This document shows, in pieces, positions 36,601 through 44,509 of a DNA stretch of 64,000 nt (its first letter is position 1; every line of letters begins with the position of its first letter). Below the pieces are notes generated by a model. It searched no databases, had not been told where the DNA came from, and worked only from the letters and a program-made list of their open reading frames with translations. Position numbers and translations under genes: made by a program. This DNA comes from Candidatus Kapaibacterium sp. (GTDB lineage Bacteria; Bacteroidota; Ignavibacteria; Kapaibacteriales; WFXC01): assembly GCA_015490805.1 (NCBI GenBank), contig WFXC01000018.1, positions 1-64,000 of the forward strand, given 5' to 3'.

Positions 36601-37163
36601 AAATCCTTTGCCAGGATCACAAATCCTGAACCGCGGGGGTAATTCCAGCTTAGATCCTTGTAATCGTAGTGTCCCACGTGGATATATCGTTTGCCCCACG
36701 CTTCCACGGGGAGTGCCAGGTAGCCTTCTGAAGTAAACTGGTGAGCGGACATCACATAGACAGAAATCGGATCTTCAGCAGTAATGTGGATGGCTTTCAG
36801 CGACTTTCCACCTCCTTCATCCCGCATTTCTAAGGATTCGTTCAGCGGTCCGCCCTGCGATGAAATTGTTGTGATCTTCATCGCTTTAACCTCGTACGTC
36901 TTCGGTCCTATGCCAACGCCGGGAATATGAAGCGTGAATTTCGTGTCGACAAAAGAGGTCACATAGATTTCCAGCAGACGGAAGGCACCATCTCCACCAC
37001 TCCCACGGTAATTCGTGTTTTCATTCTGTGGAAAGGCAATCCAGAATTCACGTCCTAAGGGTCCATTGGTGAGTAACCAGTTGGCAGATGGCTGAGATAG
37101 CAACGGAGACCACGGAAGAAGAAGCAGCATCACCAGAGATGGGAGTAATCGGTGTTTCATCAT
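33678..37163 (-). CDS. Giant secreted protein with IgGFc-binding-like N-terminus and T9SS sorting domain
   Basis: This 1161-residue exported protein has a signal peptide (to about residue 23). The region after it (PLGREFWIAFPQNENTN and about 450 following residues) resembles the IgGFc-binding N-terminal domain common in Bacteroidota surface proteins. Middle sections look like repeated choice-of-anchor D or Hydin-like Ig modules (TLPPGDTLAVTLQYAPQ; LPPGSMIFLNGVCF; LAPNQQSTLSILFLP). The last 85 residues form a T9SS type A sorting domain (LYSSYGKKLGTVEI, then LAAGIYYC). AGGAG precedes the ATG by four bases. Adhesion or surface-layer function is likely but unproven. Confidence 0.82.
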   Translation of the reverse strand: MMKHRLLPSLVMLLLLPWSPLLSQPSANWLLTNGPLGREFWIAFPQNENTNYRGSGGDGAFRLLEIYVTSFVDTKFTLHIPGVGIGPKTYEVKAMKITTISSQGGPLNESLEMRDEGGGKSLKAIHITAEDPISVYVMSAHQFTSEGYLALPVEAWGKRYIHVGHYDYKDLSWNYPRGSGFVILAKDFGTVVQIRLRGRNNGYIFWQGNKEQIQFPRDWNKLYTITLNKGEAFVFQTTGESQEQLFDITGTEITATKPIGIISYHVRSIIPIAAQFTSRDHLLTMPPPVHAWGKQYIAGELLRENRGDYFRIVASQDSTTWEVTWYDKQTGDTIGQLSGLLANAGEFFEYLNAWQPGQLESIRGFSVWTADKPVLVCQYSYSSAWDNSQNFDPFYYWIVPVEQYGKSSIFQTPSNRAFTKNYLNILAIGDPNDPKQQKLKTIKLDGQYVWQRVPSFLSQRIPGTNVYYAVLNVNPGPHRIEGETPFGGYIYGFATWESYGWPAATLINKIDELDTLAPSLFLLARSCRSAAFKVTENQFGNPHDVPRQIDQGISKITLLPDRSSNCRLVLIDPASMENTGEPIRSVIFRIDVIDSSRNATAVFAVTDRAGNIVIDSISFLSVSIIGSSAYLFFDTTLVGTTKTQKWYGINTGDKPVTIHRVILDSNATSAFTILTTDPPLPTTLPPGDTLAVTLQYAPQQERSSPGEWETATLIIQTECGNQAVAILRGQGVQPRLIVEDWNAGAVVVGSSRCSGDPLAPPLRLYNPGSAPLIISKVSPLTASVSFSHDLPIVLPPGSMIFLNGVCFTPSTEGERSIPVRLRCNIPGTPIVSFRVRGVGIAGRPFLTSYNWGWRPTGSHNIAPIALINAGSAPVTIDHLLISPPTFFSIVGYQQNNIPLTSLENFTLQPNDTVWIWVSFNAPLQPTAANDTLTATASVYLRSGDVLQSKLQGQAYQSNLLAQGYSFQCAPIGIVSNEVGQIWMRNISTSEMQIDTVLIVNASDPDAFFFSDLPLPIALAPNQQSTLSILFLPQHRIDYADIVLVSDDFSDPDPSAFPEEYWVRVTGCATNFTGVSESGDWHPTTILVHASEQYVAIPSAICPSVPFQITLYSSYGKKLGTVEIQPKQQSAMLYIGNLAAGIYYCTIADGTRTIVLPMVVLR

Positions 37164-37584
37164 AATACTCCTGTTCGGTGAAACAAAACACGGTGTATGC
37201 TTAAGGCTGTATCGACCAGTTCAAGGCAGAAGTTGGTTGTGCTGCGCAGGATAGGCGGGATGGAGAGGACAAACCAGAGGAATTTTTGTATAAGAGGATA
37301 GCCGTGGCTGATACTTCCAGTTTCAAAGGTGATGTCAAAACTATCGATGTTCATTGCCAACTTGATCGGAAGTTATTTTTTGCAATTTACAAAAAAGAGA
37401 AGTTTTACAGTGCAGAATTTGCTGAACAAAAAGGTTTTCAGGTGAAGAGGGTATGTTCCTTCAGACGGGATTGAGGAGGAAGTAGCATTGGAGTACTGAA
37501 TTGGCGCCGCGGGAAAAGAGGGGCATAAGGAGGTTGCAGGAAGGTAAGGATACCGGCAGGAGTTGCCACTTTTTGTTATTGGGG
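37164..37584. other. Intergenic region upstream of the giant secreted protein; nothing definite
   Basis: This divergent gap carries only short, unconvincing frames (for example a TTG-started 62-codon frame at 37286-37474). It must contain the promoter of the secreted protein gene, but no clear TAnnTTTG box was found. The repeat cluster follows. Confidence 0.4.
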
Positions 37585-37818
37585 TGTATGCTTTAGGATA
37601 TATGGAGAGCATACACTCTTATGCATCTTTTGCCGGCTAAAGCTGGCGTCCCCGGTTCGCTGGAAGCGCACGCTTGGGTGTGCATTGCTTTGCCGACTGA
37701 ACCCGGCGCTCCCGGTCGGAGCGCACACTTTAGTGTGCATTTGATGCCGACTAAAGTCGGCGCTCCCAGCTCGTGGTGCTCCCAGTTTGCTGGGAACGCA
37801 CGCTTCGGCGTGATCCTG
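37585..37818 (-). repeat. Dispersed repeat cluster 4 (reverse orientation)
   Basis: Here the same repeat family runs in the opposite direction: partial unit to about 37654, full units 37660-37714 and 37716-37770, and a partial unit near 37789-37818. The hairpins vary in both halves, for example GCCGACTAAAGTCGGC against GCCGGCTAAAGCTGGC. A separate hairpin GTATGCTT...AGCATAC lies at 37586-37614. It lies upstream of the thiolase gene. Confidence 0.8.
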
Positions 37819-37942
37819 GCGAAAATAGGCGCTTTGGCGCTTTCCGGTGCGTTTTTCAGTTGTAATGGAGTGGACATTGTACGTCGCTGAAAAGCGGTAT
37901 TTTTGTGTTTTTGTGGAAGGTTGTGTGATTGAGAAAGGGTGA

Positions 37943-39124
37943 ATGATGGAACGTTCTGTGATTGTTGCAGCGGCGCGGACACCGATTGGGGCATTTCTGG
38001 GAAGTTTGTCCTCACTGTCTGCACCGCAATTGGGGGCAGTGGTGGTTCGGGAAGTTGTGAAGCGTGCCGGTGTGCAGCCGGATCAGGTGGATGAAGTGAT
38101 TATGGGGAATGTGTTAACCGCCGGTGTTGGGCAGGCGCCGGCCCGGCAGGCGGCGATCTTTGGTGGGTTGCCGACCAGTGTGCGGTGTATGACGATCAAT
38201 AAAGTGTGCGGCAGTGGGCTCAAAGCAGTGATGCTGGCAGATCAGGCGATTCGGCTGGGCGATGCGGAGATTATCATTGCCGGCGGACAGGAGTCGATGT
38301 CAAACGCTCCGTATTTACTCCCAAAAGCTCGCACTGGCTACCGGCTGGGGAATGGAGAAGTGATCGATTCAATGGTCCACGATGGATTGTGGGATGTGTA
38401 CAATCAGTTTCATATGGGCAATGCTGCTGAGTTGTGTGCCCGCACCTGCAATATTCCTCGCGAAGCGCAGGATGAATATGCCATTCTCAGTTATAAGCGG
38501 GCGCAGGAAGCGCAGGCAAAAGGATGGTTCAAAGAGGAAATTGTCCCGGTGGAAGTCAAACAGAAGAAAACAACGGTGATTGTTGACACAGACGAAGAGC
38601 CGGGACGGGCAAAGTTCGACAAAATTCCCCAGTTGAAACCGGTCTTTGAAAAAGAGGGGACCGTAACCGCTGCGAATGCCAGCAAGATTAACGATGGTGC
38701 TGCTGCTGTGATGGTAATGAGTGAGTCGAAGGCGCAGGAACTGGGCATTCAGCCAATGGCACGGATTATTGCGCACGAGGCGTTTGCTCAGGATCCGGAA
38801 TGGTTTACCACAGCACCTGCTGGTAGCATCAAAAAAGTGCTGGACAAAGCGGGGATGAAGCTGGAGGATATCGACCTGTTTGAAATTAACGAAGCCTTTG
38901 CGGTTGTTGCATTAGCAGCGAAAGATCAACTGGGAATCCCCATTGAAAAACTCAATGTCCACGGCGGTGCTGTTGCGCTGGGGCATCCGATCGGCGCATC
39001 TGGCGCGCGGTTATTGACAACGTTGTTGTATGCGCTCAAGCAGCATAATAAGCGCTACGGTCTGGTCAGCCTCTGCATTGGCGGCGGTGAAGCAGTTGCG
39101 ATGATTGTGGAACGAATTGGATAA
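37943..39124 (+). CDS. Acetyl-CoA acetyltransferase (thiolase)
   Basis: This 393-residue enzyme condenses two acetyl-CoA to acetoacetyl-CoA or runs the reverse cleavage. The nucleophile cysteine lies in TINKVCGSGLKAVM (about 89). The catalytic GHPIGASGARL histidine and CIGGGEAVAM cysteine are at the C-terminus, together with NEAFAVV. All three residues are present, so it should be active. ATGs at 37943 and 37946 are equivalent candidates. The isocitrate dehydrogenase gene begins 6 bases after its stop, so the two are co-transcribed. Confidence 0.93.
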   Translation: MMERSVIVAAARTPIGAFLGSLSSLSAPQLGAVVVREVVKRAGVQPDQVDEVIMGNVLTAGVGQAPARQAAIFGGLPTSVRCMTINKVCGSGLKAVMLADQAIRLGDAEIIIAGGQESMSNAPYLLPKARTGYRLGNGEVIDSMVHDGLWDVYNQFHMGNAAELCARTCNIPREAQDEYAILSYKRAQEAQAKGWFKEEIVPVEVKQKKTTVIVDTDEEPGRAKFDKIPQLKPVFEKEGTVTAANASKINDGAAAVMVMSESKAQELGIQPMARIIAHEAFAQDPEWFTTAPAGSIKKVLDKAGMKLEDIDLFEINEAFAVVALAAKDQLGIPIEKLNVHGGAVALGHPIGASGARLLTTLLYALKQHNKRYGLVSLCIGGGEAVAMIVERIG

Positions 39125-39130
39125 TCGTTG

Positions 39131-40525
39131 ATGCAGAAAATTCCGGTGGTATTGATCCGGGGCGATGGGATCGGGCCGGAGATTGCGGATGCGGTCGTGC
39201 AGATTTTCGATGCCGCTGATGTGCCGATCGAGTGGATTGAAAAAGAGGCGGGATTGTCGTGCATCCCGTCGTGTCCATCCGGATTGCCCGAAGAAACGAT
39301 CGAAGCAATTCGGACGTATCGCGTCGCACTGAAAGGTCCAACGACGACGCCGGTGGGACGAGGACACCGTTCGGTCAATGTTGCTCTTCGCAAAGCGCTC
39401 GATCTCTATGCCAATGTTCGCCCTGCCCGAACTTTGCCCGGCGTTCCAACCCGGTATCCGAACATTGATCTGATTGTTGTTCGGGAAAATGTCGAGGACA
39501 CCTACATTGGCATTGAGTACTTCCAGACCCCCGATGTAGCGCAGGGGTTGAAATTGATTAGCCGTCCCGGATCAACGAAGATCGTTCGGTATGCCTTTGA
39601 ATTAGCGCGTTCCTTGGGACGGCGTCGTGTCGTGGCGGTTCATAAGGCAAACATTCACAAGTTGACCGACGGGCTGTTTCTGGAGTGTTTCCGGGAAGTT
39701 GCCAGGGAATATCCTGACATTGAGATCGGCGATTTGATTGTGGATAACTGTAGTATGCAGTTGGTGACCCGTCCCGAACAGTTCGATGTTCTGGTGATGC
39801 CCAATCTGTATGGCGACATCATCAGTGATCTGTGTGCCGGACTGGTCGGAGGATTGGGCGTTGCGCCCGGTGGGAATATCGGGGACCACTATGCGGTGTT
39901 CGAGGCAGTCCACGGATCGGCACCGGATATTGCGGGCAAAGGGATTGCCAATCCAACTGCATTGCTGTTGTCCGGGCTCCAACTGCTGCGCCATCTGGGG
40001 CTGGCTATGCATGCGCTGGTTATAGAACGGGCTTTGCATCGAACGCTGGAAGAAGGAATCAAGACGCGCGATCTGGGCGGAACAGCAACGACCGAAGCCT
40101 TTACCGCAGCGATCATCGAACGGCTGGAAATCATTCAGTTGCCGGAGGAGGAGCAGAAAACGCATCCGATGAATCTGGGTGCCATTCCGTTGCGCTACCA
40201 TCGACCGGCAGAAGTCCGATGTGTCGGCGTGGATGTGTTCCTGGAGCATCCCGGTGCAACATTCCCGGAATTACCGCAGCAGGTGGGATCCCTTCAGTTT
40301 GTGGCGTTGACAAATCGGGGAACCAGATTATCGCTGGATGAACCTGCAACGGTGCTGCTGGTCGACCACTATCGTGCCCGGTATCAAACTGCTGATGGGA
40401 GTGCCGTTGAAGATGACCATATCGTTGCGCTGCTACAGCAGTTGACGAGCAGCGGCATTCGATGGATGCACGTTGAAAAATTGTTCGAGCTGGACGGGCA
40501 CAGGGGATTCAGTACGGAAGGGTGA
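39131..40525 (+). CDS. icd: Isocitrate dehydrogenase, Thermus-type with C-terminal extension
   Basis: This 464-residue protein belongs to the isocitrate/isopropylmalate dehydrogenase family. It opens with VVLIRGDGIGPEIADAV and has the substrate-binding segment LRKALDLYANVRPAR, the metal site NLYGDIISDLCAGLVGG and the NADP-site region HGSAPDIAGKGIANPTA. About 110 residues follow the core, like the C-terminal domain of the Thermus thermophilus isocitrate dehydrogenase, so isocitrate is favoured over isopropylmalate. The serine that binds isocitrate appears replaced in part of the loop (RSVNVALRK), as in that group. The start ATG at 39131 is preferred over TTG at 39128. Confidence 0.82.
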   Translation: MQKIPVVLIRGDGIGPEIADAVVQIFDAADVPIEWIEKEAGLSCIPSCPSGLPEETIEAIRTYRVALKGPTTTPVGRGHRSVNVALRKALDLYANVRPARTLPGVPTRYPNIDLIVVRENVEDTYIGIEYFQTPDVAQGLKLISRPGSTKIVRYAFELARSLGRRRVVAVHKANIHKLTDGLFLECFREVAREYPDIEIGDLIVDNCSMQLVTRPEQFDVLVMPNLYGDIISDLCAGLVGGLGVAPGGNIGDHYAVFEAVHGSAPDIAGKGIANPTALLLSGLQLLRHLGLAMHALVIERALHRTLEEGIKTRDLGGTATTEAFTAAIIERLEIIQLPEEEQKTHPMNLGAIPLRYHRPAEVRCVGVDVFLEHPGATFPELPQQVGSLQFVALTNRGTRLSLDEPATVLLVDHYRARYQTADGSAVEDDHIVALLQQLTSSGIRWMHVEKLFELDGHRGFSTEG

Positions 40526-40531
40526 GCGGGA

Positions 40532-40619
40532 GTCGGCGCATTTCCCGGTTGCTGGGCGTTTTACTTTTGAGTTTGAAGAAAAGAACGGATGGTCAAGGTC
40601 GGCGCATTCCCCGGTTGCT
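40532..40619 (+). repeat. Direct repeat of 22 bases upstream of tRNA-Pro
   Basis: Copies at 40532-40553 and 40598-40619 (GTCGGCGCATTTCCCGGTTG and following CT) differ at one base and are 66 bases apart. They lie between the isocitrate dehydrogenase stop and the tRNA. Possibly a leftover of a local duplication or a binding-site pair; no function can be assigned. Confidence 0.6.
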
Positions 40620-40697
40620 CGACATTCCTGAAGTACAGGAAGCGGGGAAAGTAGTGCACTACGGCGGCTGTTCTGTCGTTTACTACCTGCTGAAATT

Positions 40698-40771
40698 CGG
40701 GGCGTAGCTCAGCCAGGTAGAGCACTGCGTTCGGGACGCAGGAGTCGGAGGTTCGAATCCTCTCGCCCCGA
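40698..40771 (+). tRNA. tRNA-Pro, anticodon CGG
   Basis: A complete cloverleaf can be drawn. The acceptor CGGGGCG pairs with CGCCCCG, the D-arm GCTC with GAGC, the anticodon stem CTGCG with CGCAG around the loop TTCGGGA, and the T-arm GGAGG with CCTCT around TTCGAAT. The anticodon CGG reads the proline codon CCG. The CCA end is not encoded (A, then CAA), as for the tmRNA. Confidence 0.95.
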
Positions 40772-40800
40772 CAAGCGTTGGAAAATTTTCCCCGGAGTGA

Positions 40801-41403
40801 ATGTCGAACGATTCCCATCACCTTTCTCCATTTCCTGATCGCTTTGCCGCCGCGCTGGAACGCCTGGCAGATGTGTGGAAACAGTTTCTGATAGACACTT
40901 CCAAACAACACCGGCTCAGCCCTTTGCAACTCCAGATTTTATGGGTGCTGAATCGATTGCGGCAGCCGAAAGATCGCACAGTGAGCGCTCTTGCGCGGTA
41001 TTTTGGCGTTACGATGGCAACGATCAGTGATTCACTCCGGGTGCTGCGCCAGAAAGGATATGTGCAGTCGCAATTTCTTGCTGAAGACCAGCGGTTCCAG
41101 ATCTTCGAGCTAACTGCCAGCGGCAGGGCACTGCTGGCACAACTGCCCAACTTCGCTGATGTGTTGTCGGAAGCCTTCGAGACAATTCCCTTTCAGGCAC
41201 AGGAACAGACTTATGAGGTGTTGCTGCATATCATCGCCTCATTGCAGCAGCAAGGGGTGATACAAGTACAGCGGATGTGCTTTAGCTGCCATTTCTATCG
41301 ATCACACCATCGTGGATATCCCCATTTCTGCGCCCTGTTGCAGCAGCCATTGCAAACTGCGGAGCTGCGCTTAGAGTGCCCTGACTACCAGCCCCGTTCG
41401 TAA
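40801..41403 (+). CDS. MarR-family regulator with a C-terminal cysteine cluster
   Basis: This 200-residue protein carries a winged helix at about residues 38-115 (LQLQILWVLNRL; VSALARYFGVTMATISDSLR; AEDQRFQIFELTASGRALL), typical of MarR repressors. The last 45 residues add four cysteines and a histidine: C160, C163, H175, C177 and C193. This spacing suggests a zinc site or an iron-sulphur cluster that could sense redox state or NO. The gene starts 30 bases after tRNA-Pro. Its targets are unknown, and the neighbours give no clear hint. Confidence 0.82.
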   Translation: MSNDSHHLSPFPDRFAAALERLADVWKQFLIDTSKQHRLSPLQLQILWVLNRLRQPKDRTVSALARYFGVTMATISDSLRVLRQKGYVQSQFLAEDQRFQIFELTASGRALLAQLPNFADVLSEAFETIPFQAQEQTYEVLLHIIASLQQQGVIQVQRMCFSCHFYRSHHRGYPHFCALLQQPLQTAELRLECPDYQPRS

Positions 41404-41574
41404 AACCTGCTGCATTCTTTCACGACCATCATCTGGTGCGCTGTTTCTTCGCCGAAACGTGCTGAAATTGAGGCAAAATCGCAAACCGCATCTACATTCG
41501 CCATTCCTTTCCGGATTTTTTCGTAATTTTCCGTTCGATTCAAGGTCTAACAGAGCAGAAGATAGAGCAACAAG

Positions 41575-41991
41575 ATGGATCGAGAAAATCAACGGTCGGC
41601 ACTTTTGCGACTGCTGGCGCTGGCGTTGAGTGATGGAAATCTCCAGAGAGAGGAGGAGATTTTTCTGATTCAGGTAGCTGAGCGGTATGGGGTTAACCGC
41701 AATGAGCTACTCCAACTGTTTTTCCAGGATGGCAGCCAGGCAATGCAGATTCCTCATTCTGCCGAGGATCGGTTTGATCACCTGATTGATCTGGCGATGA
41801 TGATGTTAATGGATCAACGGATGACAGATTCCGAACGCCGATTATTTCGACTGCTGGGCACGTATCTGGGATTTACGACGCAAACGCTGGAGCGAGTGTT
41901 GATGGTCGTTCGGGAAGAAATGCAGCAGGTGTCAGATTGGATTTCTCTCAAGCAGCAATTGCGGCAGCGGTTACCGATGCTGGTTAACTGA
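41575..41991 (+). CDS. TerB-like helical protein
   Basis: This 138-residue all-helical protein resembles TerB/DjlA N-terminal domains: it has LLALALSDGNLQREEEIFLI and MMLMDQRMTDSERRLFRLLG, two related acidic helix-turn segments that may bind metal. TerB proteins are linked to tellurite resistance and membrane stress, but many members have no known role. It is probably co-transcribed with the RNA methyltransferase, which begins 2 bases after its stop. Confidence 0.7.
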   Translation: MDRENQRSALLRLLALALSDGNLQREEEIFLIQVAERYGVNRNELLQLFFQDGSQAMQIPHSAEDRFDHLIDLAMMMLMDQRMTDSERRLFRLLGTYLGFTTQTLERVLMVVREEMQQVSDWISLKQQLRQRLPMLVN

Positions 41992-41993
41992 GG

Positions 41994-42791
41994 ATGAAGC
42001 CACTTCCTCACCGTCTTCGGCAGCAAGTGCGGAAGTTGCATCAGCGGAAGTACCGTCAGGCGTGGCAGCAGGCATTGATCGAAGGGGCGAAATTGATCGA
42101 GGAAGCGCTGCAAAGCCGTATGAGTATTGAATTTGTCGTTGTCGATACGGCAAAGGCAGAGTCATTTGCGACGTTGCTTCAGCAGTGTCGCGCAGCAGGC
42201 ATTCCAGTTTATAGCGTCCGGGAAGACGGGCTGCAACCGTTGTGCACAACTCAGCATCCGCAGGGAATTTGTGCGGTTGTTCAACAACGCCGATTGCCAG
42301 TGCAGTTGCAGAAGCCGTTTTTACTGATCGATCAGATTAGTGATCCGGGAAATTTAGGAACTATTCTCCGAACGGCTGATTGGTTCGGTATTCCTAACCT
42401 CATTGTACGTCGCGGTTCTGTCGATCCCTGGAATCCCAAAGTAGTGCGAGGATCGATGGGCGCTATTTTTCGGCTGGCGCTGGAGGAAGCAGAAGACGTG
42501 GTAGCAGCGTTTCGGCAGCGGTTGCCCGATGCGCCAGTCTTCGCGCTGATGGTGGAAGATCAGGCGGAACCATTGCCATCGGTAACAGTGCCACCACAAT
42601 GGGCGTTGATAGTCGGCAGTGAAGCGCAGGGTATTGATCCCGAAATGGCAGCGAACGCAGATCGATGGATCCGAATCCCCGGACAGAATGAGCAGGCGGA
42701 TTCTCTTAATGCAGCCGTTGCTGTTGGGATTGCACTCTATGCTTTTACCGTTGCCCCCAAGACCAGCGTATACAGTGCGAGTGAGCAATAA
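41994..42791 (+). CDS. SpoU/TrmH-family RNA 2'-O-methyltransferase
   Basis: This 265-residue enzyme probably methylates a ribose in rRNA or tRNA. The knotted SPOUT core shows all three motifs: QISDPGNLGTILRTADWFG, ALIVGSEAQGI and RIPGQNEQADSLNAAVAVGI. An N-terminal domain of about 90 residues is of the SpoU substrate-binding kind. The exact target base cannot be deduced. It follows the TerB-like gene with no gap and precedes the glutamate synthase-like gene by 17 bases. Confidence 0.9.
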   Translation: MKPLPHRLRQQVRKLHQRKYRQAWQQALIEGAKLIEEALQSRMSIEFVVVDTAKAESFATLLQQCRAAGIPVYSVREDGLQPLCTTQHPQGICAVVQQRRLPVQLQKPFLLIDQISDPGNLGTILRTADWFGIPNLIVRRGSVDPWNPKVVRGSMGAIFRLALEEAEDVVAAFRQRLPDAPVFALMVEDQAEPLPSVTVPPQWALIVGSEAQGIDPEMAANADRWIRIPGQNEQADSLNAAVAVGIALYAFTVAPKTSVYSASEQ

Positions 42792-42808
42792 ACGGAAAGG
42801 AGAGACTA

Positions 42809-44482
42809 ATGGCGTATAAGCCGAGGTGGGAAACCCGCTGGCTGCTGCGGAAGGGGAAGCCAGCGCGGATGCCGTGGCGGAAAACCTTGACCGTGGTTCT
42901 GGATGTGCTCAGCGTTGCCATAGCGATCGCCGGCGTGTACTGGCTGTTTGCTGGCGCTGTGGGATGGGCACTTGCTGCGTGGGGAGTGGCAGCTATCGTG
43001 TTCGGGATTCGAGAAACCTTCGTGCAGGATCTGCATACGATTGTGCGCATTTATGGACCCCTGGGGCGGATGCGCTATCTGTTTGAGCGGGAGTTTCGAG
43101 ATAAGTTTTTGCAGTATTTCAACGAGCGGAATATGGACGGTCGCCCCATTCCCCGAATCGTCCGGGATTACATTTATCAGAAAGCGAAAGGGTTGAAATC
43201 GGTGTCCAGCTTTGGGACAGAACTGGACATCTACGACGTGGAGAATACCGTCGGTGCGCGGTTGCTGCACCGTCATTTTGGTGTTGCATTTGAACGGCCG
43301 GATGGGTTCGCTGTAGAGATCGGCGCACATCGCCCTGAAGTGCGCACGTTTGTGGTGCGGAACGTGATCAATGTTTCCGGGATGAGTTTTGGCTCTATCA
43401 ACCATCGGGCGGCGGAAGCGTTGAGTGTTGGCGCTAAGGGGGTTGCATACGTCAACACCGGCGAAGGTGGATACGGTCCACACGGTATCGCCGGCAATGA
43501 TGTGGTTTTTCAGATTGGAACCGGGAAGTTCGGGGTTGGGCGCTTTGTGACGTTACCCGATGGAAGGGAGACCCGCGCACTGGACGAAGCCCTGTTGCAA
43601 TCGCTGGTTCGCCAGCACGAGAACATCCGGATGATCCAGATTAAGCTCTCCCAGGGGGCAAAGCCGGGAATAGGCGGCTATTTGCCGGGTGAGAAGGTAA
43701 CCGAAGAAATTGCGGAGATTCGGAAAATTCCGGTTGGGAAATCGATCCAGAGTCCACCGCAGCATTACGAATTGTGGTCAAAAACACCGGAGGAAGGGAT
43801 TCGGAAGTTGCTGGAATGGATCAAGCGATTGCGGAAGCTCACGGAATTGCCCGTGGGGATTAAATTATGCGTTGGACGGCTGGAGGAAGTGGATCTGCTG
43901 ATCACGGCGATGGCGCAGACCGGAGAAGGACCCGATGCTATCCAGATCGATGGAGCAGATGGAGGAACGGGCGCTGCTGCTAATTTGTTCCTAAACTACG
44001 TGGGATTCGGCGGGGCGATCGAAACCCTGTTTTATTTTCACCGGCAATTGCAGCGCCATCGGATTCGGGATCGAGTGGTGCTCAGCCTTTCGGGACGGAT
44101 TTTTACCCCTGCCCACGCTGCGGTCGCTTTTGCATTTGGAGCTGATTACATCGATTCTGCTCGTGGTCCAATGTTGGCGCTGGGGTGTATCCAGTCGCTC
44201 AAATGCCATACCAATCAGTGTCCAACCGGTATTACGACCAATAATCCGTGGCGAATGCGAGGACTGGACATTCCAGAAAAGTCCGTGCGCGTGCGCAATT
44301 ACCTGATGGGGTATCATCAGGATATGATGGAAATCACCAGAGCAATGGGGCACACAGATCCGCGGGATATTACCCCCGATGACTTACGAATGTTTAACTT
44401 CCGCTCCCTGTTCGCTTTCCCGGATGGCGACGATCCGTGGGGAGTATTCCCATTGCCGGTGGTAGAAAAGCTACCGCAGTAA
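42809..44482 (+). CDS. Membrane-anchored FMN glutamate synthase-like protein
   Basis: This 557-residue protein has two transmembrane helices near the N-terminus (about residues 24-62) and then a glutamate synthase large-subunit-like FMN barrel. Markers are VINVSGMSFGSINHRAAEAL, GEGGYGPHGIAG, IKLSQGAKPGIGGYLPG, QIDGADGGTGAAA and the iron-sulphur ligands C-x5-C-x4-C in LGCIQSLKCHTNQCPTG. No glutaminase domain is present, so it is not a complete GltB; relatives are called FMN-binding glutamate synthase family proteins of uncertain reaction. AAAGGAGA precedes the start. It converges on cas3, 27 bases apart. Confidence 0.85.
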   Translation: MAYKPRWETRWLLRKGKPARMPWRKTLTVVLDVLSVAIAIAGVYWLFAGAVGWALAAWGVAAIVFGIRETFVQDLHTIVRIYGPLGRMRYLFEREFRDKFLQYFNERNMDGRPIPRIVRDYIYQKAKGLKSVSSFGTELDIYDVENTVGARLLHRHFGVAFERPDGFAVEIGAHRPEVRTFVVRNVINVSGMSFGSINHRAAEALSVGAKGVAYVNTGEGGYGPHGIAGNDVVFQIGTGKFGVGRFVTLPDGRETRALDEALLQSLVRQHENIRMIQIKLSQGAKPGIGGYLPGEKVTEEIAEIRKIPVGKSIQSPPQHYELWSKTPEEGIRKLLEWIKRLRKLTELPVGIKLCVGRLEEVDLLITAMAQTGEGPDAIQIDGADGGTGAAANLFLNYVGFGGAIETLFYFHRQLQRHRIRDRVVLSLSGRIFTPAHAAVAFAFGADYIDSARGPMLALGCIQSLKCHTNQCPTGITTNNPWRMRGLDIPEKSVRVRNYLMGYHQDMMEITRAMGHTDPRDITPDDLRMFNFRSLFAFPDGDDPWGVFPLPVVEKLPQ

Positions 44483-44509
44483 GCAGCAGCAGATTTCATC
44501 CAGCAGGTT

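Noticed and set aside
37286-37474. Short TTG-started ORF upstream of the repeat cluster
   Set aside because: No ribosome-binding site, no family features and low-complexity lysine content.
40561-40929. Minus-strand ORF containing a GERIRTSD motif
   Set aside because: It is the familiar false frame that appears when a tRNA-Pro is read in reverse.
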